Assembly: GCA_031273985.1 (NCBI GenBank)
Contig: JAISQV010000208.1
Location: forward strand, 1-5,502
DNA from: Spirochaetaceae bacterium
Lineage (GTDB): Bacteria; Spirochaetota; Spirochaetia; Treponematales; Breznakiellaceae
DNA: 5,502 nt
Reading direction: 5' to 3'
Below are positions 1 to 4,863 of the stretch, piece after piece (positions within the stretch are counted from its first letter, which is position 1; each line of letters starts with the position of its first letter). The notes beneath the pieces were generated by a model. It was not told the DNA's origin and did no database searches. It worked only from the letters and a program-made list of their open reading frames with translations. The translations under genes and the position numbers were made by a program.

Positions 1-206
1 GCGGCGCACTCCTCCGCCTAAAGGCGGAGGGTACTTATGGTAAACGGGGGAATTTTTCTGCGCCGGAGCAGGCTAAATTCCTGCGTGGACAACCTGCGGT
101 TGCCCTTCGTGCTCCCCCCCGCACGGGGGTAGCGGCAGACCCCGGAGGGCCGCAGGCCCGAGGAGGCTGGCGCGTAGGGGGCTCGGCCCCCTCCTCCCTT
201 CTCTCT
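1..206 (-). repeat. Structured multi-hairpin intergenic repeat, copy L
   Basis: This stretch matches, in reverse complement, the region after the SulP gene (4187-4358). Bases 1-42 equal the complement of 4317-4358 without a mismatch, and 59-79 are again identical; similarity continues patchily to about 206. Seen on the minus strand, it is a chain of hairpins: GGGGGC/GCCCCC (177-182 with 186-191), GGGCC/GGCCC (147-151 with 155-159), a CCCCC/GGGGG pair around 113-129, an 8-bp stem at 87-105 with a 3-base loop, and CCTCCGCC/GGCGGAGG (11-18 with 23-30). Compared with copy R it carries extra sequence at about 130-175. The match runs to base 1, so the true end may lie outside the window. No gene is visible here. 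It could be a mobile structured repeat, a non-coding RNA or an unusual terminator; sequence alone does not decide. Confidence 0.8.
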
Positions 207-231
207 TCTAACTCCTCCCTGTGCGAAGCGC

Positions 232-261
232 TTTACAATTCCGGGGGGGAAAACCTATAGT
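232..261 (+). promoter_or_regulatory. Sigma70-type promoter of the cNMP/GGDEF gene pair
   Basis: The -35 hexamer TTTACA (232-237) and the -10 hexamer TATAGT (256-261) each match the consensus at five of six bases, with an 18-base spacer. The -10 box ends only six bases before the ATG at 268, so transcription should begin at or within a base or two of the start codon, implying a leaderless message. An 8-base perfect palindrome, AAGCGCTT (226-233), overlaps the -35 box and could be an operator half or chance. The assignment rests on consensus fit only. Confidence 0.6.
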
Positions 262-267
262 AGGGGT

Positions 268-1275
268 ATGGGCGGTTCTGCTCCGGTTTTTGATGTAACG
301 CCTATCAGGAAGGCCGCGCTGTTCTCTTCCCTGACGGATAGGGAGATGGAGTATGTGCTGGCCCATTCCGGCATGATCCAGTTGCGGCACCGGGGCGTTC
401 TGTTTGCCGAGGGCCGGAGGGCGGAGCATTTCTATATGCTGCTGGAGGGCGCGGTGCGGATCGTGCGCCCGGACGCGCCGGAGGAGGAGCTCGCCCGCTT
501 TACCGCCGGGGACATCATCGGCGATTTTGACTTTGCCCGCCGGGCGCTCTACGATGCCCGCGCCGAGGCGGTGGAGGACTCGGCCCTGATCATGTTCCCC
601 GCCTTCGGCCTTACGCTGGATGAGATAGCCGCCGACGAGCCCTACGTTATCGCGCAGATCCGGCTCGGCTCCATCGTGATGATAGGCGACCGGCTCCGGG
701 AGGTTCAGCGCATGACGGTGGAGAATCTTTCCTGGGTGGAGGAGCTGCGCCGCCGGGCCTACGAGGATCCCGGCACGGGGCTTTGGCGGCAGTCCTTTAT
801 CAGCGACGAGCTCGGCTCCGTTCTTGCGGAGCCCACGGCGCTGATCCAGATGAAGCCCGACCGTTTCAAGCTGCTGGTAGACAGCCGGGGCCACCGGGTG
901 GGGGACGAGGCCATGGTCCGCATCGCCGGAGTCTTGAAGAATATGGCGCGGCGTCTCGGCAGGGGCTGGCCCCTGCGCTTCAAGAGTAACGAGGCGGGGC
1001 TCTTTATCCCCCGCTGCGGCCCGGAGCAGGCGGGGGCCCTGGCCGCGGACCTGCTGGCGGGCATAGCCGCCCTGGAGCCCGTGCCGGCGGAGGGGGGGGA
1101 AGGGGCCTTCACTTTTTCCGCCACCGTGGTCTGGGGGGTGTGGCCCCTGGACGATGAGAGTTGGGAATCCCTCTTTGCCCGGAACTACGCGCTGCTCCTG
1201 GAGGCGTGGCGCGGGGGCGGGGCCTGCGCGCTGCGCCTTCCCCCGGCTGCGGAAGCGGCGGAGGCTGGCCGGTGA
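268..1275 (+). CDS. cNMP-binding domain protein with degenerate GGDEF domain
   Basis: This 335-residue soluble protein joins a cyclic-nucleotide-binding (Crp/cNMP) fold at about residues 14-125 to a GGDEF-type domain at about 166-325. No signal peptide or membrane segment is seen. The phosphate-binding cassette is altered: G85-D86 replaces the usual Gly-Glu, while R98 is kept, followed by Ala. The GGDEF domain is clearly degenerate. The signature after R237-F238 reads KSNEA (239-243), the first metal-binding Asp of the DxD motif is K196 (KPD), the usual LTGLxNRR reads GTGLWRQS, and no RxxD inhibitory site precedes the signature. D198, F200-K201 and G212-D213 remain, so the fold is recognisable. 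It is therefore probably not a diguanylate cyclase, but may bind nucleotide or pair with the intact homologue that follows, whose GTG start overlaps its stop. The ATG at 268 is chosen because the helix DVTPIRKAALFSSL belongs to the cNMP domain and later Met codons would cut it. There is no well-spaced Shine-Dalgarno sequence, consistent with a leaderless transcript. Confidence 0.88.
   Translation: MGGSAPVFDVTPIRKAALFSSLTDREMEYVLAHSGMIQLRHRGVLFAEGRRAEHFYMLLEGAVRIVRPDAPEEELARFTAGDIIGDFDFARRALYDARAEAVEDSALIMFPAFGLTLDEIAADEPYVIAQIRLGSIVMIGDRLREVQRMTVENLSWVEELRRRAYEDPGTGLWRQSFISDELGSVLAEPTALIQMKPDRFKLLVDSRGHRVGDEAMVRIAGVLKNMARRLGRGWPLRFKSNEAGLFIPRCGPEQAGALAADLLAGIAALEPVPAEGGEGAFTFSATVVWGVWPLDDESWESLFARNYALLLEAWRGGGACALRLPPAAEAAEAGR
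1260..1264 (+). promoter_or_regulatory. Ribosome binding site for the second GGDEF gene
   Basis: GGAGG lies inside the end of the upstream gene, seven bases before the GTG at 1272. This ideal spacing decides the start of the next gene in favour of GTG over the in-frame ATG at 1161, and indicates translational coupling. Confidence 0.75.
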
Positions 1276-2300
1276 GCGGCCTGGACACGACGGATGAGTC
1301 CTCCCTGGAGCTCCTCTCCAGATCCCCCCTGTTCCGGGGCGTGGACGAGGGGGAGCTGAACGCCATAACCGCCTTCATGGACCGCCGCCTGGTTATCAAG
1401 GGCAAGGCGGTCTTTTGCCGGGGCGAGGTGGGGGAAGAATTGTTCATCCTGGTTTCAGGCGCCCTCGCCGGCTACGCTATCCGGGATGACGGGAGCCGCC
1501 ACCAGCTCTTTACCGTGGAGAAGGGCTCCTTTTTCGGCGAGCGGGCGGTGATCAACCGGAGCAGGCGGACCACGACGGTCGTTGCCACGGAGGATTCGGA
1601 CCTGCTGGTGCTTCACGGGATAGATTTCTACCGCATCCTCTACGAGTATCCCGGCATAGGGGCAAAACTGCTCAAGGCCATGGGGGAGGTGCAGGCGGGC
1701 TGGCTGGAGCGCGACGCCCGGCACCTGAACGATCTGCTCCGCTGGGGGGAGGCCGCCCGCCGCCGGGCCATTACCGACGACCTCACGGGGCTCAACAACC
1801 GCCGCTTCCTCGAGGATTCCCTGGAGGAGCGCTTCCGCCAGGGCGCGGTGGGGCTGAGGAAGCTGAGCCTCCTCATGATGGACCTGGACCGGGTCCACGA
1901 GATAAACGAGCGCTGCGGGGTTCCCGCGGGGGACCGGGTGATCTGCGCCGCCGCCGCCGTGATCCGCTCCCAGGTCCGTACCGGGGATATTCCCGCCCGG
2001 CTTTCCGGCGATGAATTTGCCGTGCTGCTGCCGGACACGGGGAGCGGGCAGGCCGGTGTTCTGGCGGAGCGGATCCGCGCCGGTGTCAATCTGCAGGAAC
2101 TGGAGCTTCAGCCCCTGTCCGGCGGGGAGCCGTTCCTCCTGCGCATAGGGGTCAGCATAGGCATAGCCTCGGCGCCGGCCCACGCGGATTCCGGGGAGGG
2201 CCTTGTTTCCGCCGCCGACGCCGCCCTGCAAAGGGCGAAAAATTTGGGCCGCAACCGGGTGGAAACCGCCGGCGCAGAGGCAGTAATAAACTCTGAATAG
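1272..2300 (+). CDS. cNMP-binding domain diguanylate cyclase
   Basis: This protein of 342 residues is probably a cytoplasmic diguanylate cyclase making c-di-GMP from two GTP under control of an N-terminal sensor. The cNMP-binding domain spans about residues 15-130; its phosphate-binding cassette is intact, with G89-E90 and R99-T100. A linker helix (about 135-165) leads to a GGDEF domain (about 166-332). The domain has DDLTGLNNRR (169-178), metal-binding D204-L-D206, guanine-contact N212 and D221, and the active-site signature SGDEF (245-249), a common working variant. RTGD (236-239) stands exactly five residues before the signature, the position of the RxxD product-inhibition site. The GTG start overlaps the TGA of the upstream gene by the shared GTGA and has GGAGG seven bases upstream. 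An in-frame ATG at 1161 would add 37 low-complexity residues read from inside the previous gene and is rejected. The two genes share domain order and probably arose by duplication. The sensed ligand (cAMP, cGMP or something else) cannot be told from sequence. Confidence 0.9.
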   Translation: MSGLDTTDESSLELLSRSPLFRGVDEGELNAITAFMDRRLVIKGKAVFCRGEVGEELFILVSGALAGYAIRDDGSRHQLFTVEKGSFFGERAVINRSRRTTTVVATEDSDLLVLHGIDFYRILYEYPGIGAKLLKAMGEVQAGWLERDARHLNDLLRWGEAARRRAITDDLTGLNNRRFLEDSLEERFRQGAVGLRKLSLLMMDLDRVHEINERCGVPAGDRVICAAAAVIRSQVRTGDIPARLSGDEFAVLLPDTGSGQAGVLAERIRAGVNLQELELQPLSGGEPFLLRIGVSIGIASAPAHADSGEGLVSAADAALQRAKNLGRNRVETAGAEAVINSE

Positions 2301-2419
2301 GATGGGGAGAATATTAACCACCAAGGACACAAAGGACACAAAGAAAGTCGGGCTCCACCTCAGCTCCATAGCGGAAAAGTGGTTATGAATCTTTATTTGT
2401 ATTTGCGGGTCAAGTTTAG
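2301..2419. repeat. Short repeat related to the MITE-like element at 4460-4674
   Basis: This lies in the gap between the cyclase and the SulP gene. It contains a period-9 direct repeat (unit about AAGGACACA, 2322-2345) preceded by TTAACCACC. It ends with CAAGTTTAG (2411-2419), whose complement plus the next four bases, CTAAACTTGACCC, equals the left end of the element at 4460. The stretch 2388-2419 also aligns with the right end of that element at 4646-4674. AACCAC near 2317 and GTGGTT near 2379-2384 give an internal inverted pair, as in the other copy. The left terminal repeat is missing or degenerate: TAAACTCTGA near 2287 is a weak candidate that would put the end of the cyclase gene inside the element. 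A weak -35/-10 pair (TTTATT 2392, TTTAGA 2415) may drive the SulP gene. Confidence 0.55.
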
Positions 2420-2439
2420 ACCGGATTCGCTGTAACGCC

Positions 2440-2446
2440 AGGGGGG
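2440..2446 (+). promoter_or_regulatory. Ribosome binding site of the SulP gene
   Basis: AGGGGGG ends three bases before the ATG at 2450. The spacing is tight, but the purine-rich run is the only candidate, and the downstream N-terminus fits the family, so it supports the ATG at 2450. Confidence 0.5.
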
Positions 2447-2449
2447 ATC

Positions 2450-4186
2450 ATGGAAGCATTCAGGCTTATTCATCCGAGGGACTTTATCCCCCGGATAGTA
2501 GAACTCTTTCCCGGCGGGAAGGGCCGGAACTACAGCCTCGCCGCCCTGGGCAGGGACTGCCTGGCGGGGCTCATGGTGGGGATTGTGGCGCTGCCCCTCT
2601 CCATGGCCTTCAGCATTGCCGCCGGAGGGACGCCGGCCCAGGGGCTCTATACCGCCATGACCGCGGGTTTCTGCGTCAGCCTCCTGGGGGGCAGCAGGTT
2701 TCAGATAGCCGGGCCCACGGGGGCCTTTGTGATCATCATCTTCGGCGTGGTGGCGGAACACGGCATGGCGGGGCTGATCGCCGCGACGCTTCTTGCGGGG
2801 CTGATCCTCGTCATCATGGGAATAACCGGCCTCGGGCAGTTCATCAAGTACATTCCCTACCCCGTAACCACAGGATTCACCACCGGCATAGGGGCCCTCA
2901 TCTTTTCCCAGCAGATAAAGGATTTTTTCGGCCTGCGCATAGCCTCAAGCTCCCCGGCCTTCTTTGAAAAATGGGCCGAGTATGTTACCTGGTTTCACAC
3001 GCTGGACCCCGCCGCCCTGGGGGTTGGCCTGGGGACCATGGCGGTGATCATAATCCTCCGGCGGGCCTTCCCCCGCCTGCCCGGCGCGGCGCTGGGAGTT
3101 GCCGCCGCCACAGTGATCTGCTCCGTCTTCGCCCTGCCGGTGGAAACCATAGGCAGCCGTTTCGGCGGCATACCCTCGGCCTTTCCCCGGCCCGCCCTGC
3201 CGGAACTGAGCTGGCCCCTCTTCCGCGCCATACTCCCGGATTCCTTCACCATAGCCCTCCTTGCGGCCATTGAGTCCCTCCTCTCCGCCGTGGTGGCAGA
3301 CGGCATGACCGGCGACCGGCACAACGCGAACATGGAGCTGGCCGCCCAGGGGCTGGGCAACATCGCCTCCGCCGTCTTCGGCGGCATACCGGCCACCGGC
3401 GCCATCGCCCGCACCGCCGCGAACATCAAGTCCGGCGCCGTAAGCCCCGTGGCGGGACTGGTCCACGCCCTTACCCTGGCGGCCTTCGTACTGTTCCTGT
3501 CGCCCGCGGCTTCCGCCGTCCCCCTCTCCAGCCTTTCGGCGGTGCTCATGGTGGTCTCCTGGGACATGAGCAATGTGCCGCGCTTCCTGCGCCTCATCCG
3601 CCGTTCCCCCAGAAGCGACACCATCGTGCTCCTGACCACCTTCGCCCTCACCGTGGCCTTTGACCTTACCTTCGCCGTGGAAGTCGGCGTGATTCTGGCG
3701 ATGCTCCTCTTCCTGCGCAGAATGATCGAGGTGGCGGATATAAGGCCGGGGAACGACGACATCATGGCCAAACTGGCCTTTGACGGCGCGGGAAAAGGGG
3801 AAAAAAAGGGAAGCGAGGGGAAAAAAGACGCCGGCTCCCTTGCAGCCCTGGCCCGCAAGGACATCGAAATCTACGAAATAGCGGGCCCCTTCTTCTTCGG
3901 CGTCGCCGATATGCTCCAAACCATACTCCGCAGGGTCTCGAAACCGCCCAGAGCCCTGATTCTCAGGATGCGGGATGTGCCGGTCATCGATTCCACGGGG
4001 ATCGCCGCCCTGGAATCCTTCATGGCCCAGTGCCGCAGCCGGAAGATACGTCTGATCCTCTGCGAAATCCGCGCCCAGCCCGGCAAAGCCCTGGAAAAAT
4101 CAGGCTTCCTGGCGGACCTGGGCCCCGGCAGCGCCGCCCCCACCCTGGAAGACGCCATCGCCGAAGCAGAAAGAAGTGAGGAATGA
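2450..4186 (+). CDS. SulP-family anion transporter with STAS domain
   Basis: This 578-residue inner-membrane protein is a complete member of the SulP/SLC26 family, which carries anions such as sulfate, bicarbonate or dicarboxylates by proton or sodium symport or exchange. The substrate is not readable here. The transport domain covers about residues 28-425 with many hydrophobic segments, beginning with LAGLMVGIVALPLSMAFSIA. Family marks include QIAGPTGAF (85-93), PYPVTTGFTTGI (136-147), AAIESLLSAVVADGMTGDRH (272-291) and FGGIPATGAIARTA (310-323). A lysine-rich linker (about 448-460) leads to a C-terminal STAS domain (about 468-572) with the DSTG loop (514-517), where the Ser matches the phosphorylated Ser of anti-sigma-factor antagonists. 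Layout and motifs resemble the DauA/YchM-type branch, though orthology is not claimed. It follows the cyclase gene by 149 bases containing a repeat, so it may have its own promoter. An in-frame A AAA AAG heptamer lies in the linker. The stop codon abuts the structured repeat at 4187. Confidence 0.95.
   Translation: MEAFRLIHPRDFIPRIVELFPGGKGRNYSLAALGRDCLAGLMVGIVALPLSMAFSIAAGGTPAQGLYTAMTAGFCVSLLGGSRFQIAGPTGAFVIIIFGVVAEHGMAGLIAATLLAGLILVIMGITGLGQFIKYIPYPVTTGFTTGIGALIFSQQIKDFFGLRIASSSPAFFEKWAEYVTWFHTLDPAALGVGLGTMAVIIILRRAFPRLPGAALGVAAATVICSVFALPVETIGSRFGGIPSAFPRPALPELSWPLFRAILPDSFTIALLAAIESLLSAVVADGMTGDRHNANMELAAQGLGNIASAVFGGIPATGAIARTAANIKSGAVSPVAGLVHALTLAAFVLFLSPAASAVPLSSLSAVLMVVSWDMSNVPRFLRLIRRSPRSDTIVLLTTFALTVAFDLTFAVEVGVILAMLLFLRRMIEVADIRPGNDDIMAKLAFDGAGKGEKKGSEGKKDAGSLAALARKDIEIYEIAGPFFFGVADMLQTILRRVSKPPRALILRMRDVPVIDSTGIAALESFMAQCRSRKIRLILCEIRAQPGKALEKSGFLADLGPGSAAPTLEDAIAEAERSEE
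3802..3808 (+). other. A AAA AAG slippery heptamer in the SulP linker
   Basis: The zero-frame codons here are GAA AAA AAG, which gives the classic -1 slippage heptamer A AAA AAG known from E. coli dnaX. It sits in a purine-rich tract (about 3790-3828) with a second A6 run at 3821-3826, and falls between the membrane and STAS domains. GGGG directly upstream is too close for an ideal stimulatory Shine-Dalgarno sequence, and I see no convincing hairpin immediately downstream. The -1 frame stays open to about 4178. It may simply encode the Lys-rich linker. Confidence 0.35.
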
Positions 4187-4358
4187 GGAGGGGGCAGCCG
4201 CCCCCTACGCCCGGCCCAAGGTGCCGGGCTACCCCCTCTGCGGGGGAGCCGGAAGGGCAGCCGCAGGCTGTCCACGCAGAAATTTAGCCTGCTCCGGCGC
4301 AAGTAAATTCCTCATGTACCATAAGTACCCTCCGCCTTTAGGCGGAGGAGTGCGCCGC
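4187..4358 (+). repeat. Structured multi-hairpin intergenic repeat, copy R
   Basis: This is the inverted partner of 1-206, beginning right after the SulP stop codon. In order it can fold GGGGGC/GCCCCC (4190-4195 with 4200-4205), GCCCGGC/GCCGGGC (4209-4215 with 4223-4229), CCCCC/GGGGG (4232-4236 with 4242-4246), an 8-bp stem GGGCAGCC/GGCTGTCC (4255-4262 with 4266-4273, loop GCA, one G-T wobble), and CCTCCGCC/GGCGGAGG (4329-4336 with 4341-4348, loop TTTA). The 4255-4273 stem differs from copy L by a paired change, A-T there and G-C here, so the pairing is kept. No T-run follows any stem, so it is not a standard intrinsic terminator, although its place after SulP could still give transcript-end stability. 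Mobile repeat, structured RNA and 3'-end element remain open. Confidence 0.8.
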
Positions 4359-4388
4359 CAGCCCCCGCAACGCCCCCGGCCTTCTCCC

Positions 4389-4439
4389 GGAGTTTTGCGA
4401 AGCAAAACTCCCAAGCTGAAGCCGCTCTGCGGCTTCAGC
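4389..4439. repeat. Two adjacent perfect hairpins
   Basis: The first hairpin has 10-bp arms (GGAGTTTTGC 4389-4398 and its complement 4402-4411) around the triloop GAA, so its tip is GCGAAGC, a sequence known to form an exceptionally stable mini-hairpin in single-stranded DNA. Three bases later the second has 11-bp arms (GCTGAAGCCGC 4415-4425 and complement 4429-4439) around TCT. Neither is followed by a T-run on either strand. Two perfect triloop hairpins in a row look like a REP- or BIME-type repeat. A bidirectional end signal for the convergent SulP and DUF58 transcripts is also possible. Confidence 0.6.
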
Positions 4440-4459
4440 ACCCCCCCATCCCCCTAACC

Positions 4460-4674
4460 CTAAACTTGACCCACAATGCTGAGTATGATTACAAATCACC
4501 AGAAATTTTAACCACGAAGACACACGAGGGGTACACATAGGCGCACGAAGGAAGAAAAGCGCCACAGACTCTCCCATCTTTCTTCCCTTTTTTGCCTTTA
4601 CTTTCCCTTTAGTCCATAACGGGAAAGTGCGCCCTCGTGGTTTTTTCCTCATTTCTATTTGCGGCCAAGTTTAG
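4460..4674. mobile_element. MITE-like non-coding element with inverted ends
   Basis: The 215-base stretch begins with CTAAACTTG (4460-4468) and ends with its exact complement (4666-4674); about 14 of 18 terminal positions match. Nested inside are further inverted pairs: AACCACGA (4510-4517) with TCGTGGTT (4635-4642), CACGAGGG (4523-4530) with CCCTCGTG (4632-4639), GGCGCAC (4540-4546) with GTGCGCC (4627-4633), and ACTTTCCC (4600-4607) with GGGAAAGT (4621-4628). No transposase or convincing reading frame is present, so any movement would depend on enzymes in trans. No clear target-site duplication was found. The right side ends in GTGG followed by T6 (4641-4646), so the folded element could also terminate SulP transcripts. 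A shorter relative lies at 2301-2419. Confidence 0.5.
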
Positions 4675-4710
4675 CCCAGAGCGGCGGGGCATTAGACCTC
4701 CCTCGAATAA

Positions 4711-4863
4711 AAAATTGCATACCCTGGGGTTTCGGTTGAATTGTTGGATGCCCAAGCACATAATATTGGATTGCCCTTAACCAAAATATTAATGACTGAA
4801 AGGCCGTCAAACAATGAATACGAAGGACGCAAGCTGGCAAAAGCTGCCTTGAAATTTATTTAA
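4711..4863 (+). pseudogene. Relic of an ATP_bind_4 / Dph6-like ATP pyrophosphatase
   Basis: One frame is open from just after TAA (4708-4710) to TAA (4861-4863) and reads like real protein: YPGVSVELLDAQAHNIGLPL, then TKILMTERPSNNEYEG, then RKLAKAALKF. From memory this follows the PF01902 (diphthine-ammonia ligase/PP-loop) pattern of HGV..ELL..QA...GLPL.K.......SN.EYE.....AL. The PP-loop N-terminus (SGGKDS) and the C-terminal part are absent and there is no good start, so it is a fragment of about 50 residues from a gene usually over 200 residues long. The stretch is visibly more AT-rich than the neighbouring genes, suggesting decay or foreign origin. Its 5' side is cut close to the MITE-like element, and its 3' end overlaps the DUF58 stop by eight bases. 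An ATG at 4792 could begin a 23-residue peptide, but nothing supports one. Confidence 0.45.

Noticed and set aside
208..894. Minus-strand 228-codon frame opposite the first gene, ending near copy L
   Set aside because: It is antisense to a well-supported cNMP/GGDEF gene and has no recognisable domain.
1161..1271. In-frame 5' extension of the second GGDEF gene to an ATG at 1161
   Set aside because: The added 37 residues are Gly/Ala/Pro/Arg-rich translation of the upstream gene in another frame. The GTG at 1272 has an ideal GGAGG, a stop-start overlap, and leaves the cNMP domain complete.
2322..2345. Period-9 direct repeat as a CRISPR or iteron array
   Set aside because: There are only about two and a half short units with no spacers, and no cas or replication gene is nearby.
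1455..2369. Minus-strand 304-codon frame opposite the cyclase gene
   Set aside because: It mirrors the GGDEF gene, and its start lies in the repeat-bearing gap. Its composition is that of a shadow frame.
2945..3919. Long minus-strand open frames opposite the SulP gene
   Set aside because: They are low-complexity Gly/His/Glu/Arg-rich shadows of a clear + strand SulP gene in GC-rich DNA, with no family motif.
4190..4205. Perfect GC hairpin right after the SulP stop as an intrinsic terminator
   Set aside because: It is followed by TACGCC rather than a T-run and belongs to the repeated structured element.
4176..4457. 93-codon + strand frame across copy R and the hairpins
   Set aside because: It reads straight through hairpin repeats, overlaps the end of SulP and ends in Pro/Arg-rich low-complexity sequence.
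4655..4840. 61-codon minus-strand frame in the AT-richer stretch
   Set aside because: The opposite strand carries the family-like relic, and this frame starts inside it and runs into the end of the MITE-like element.
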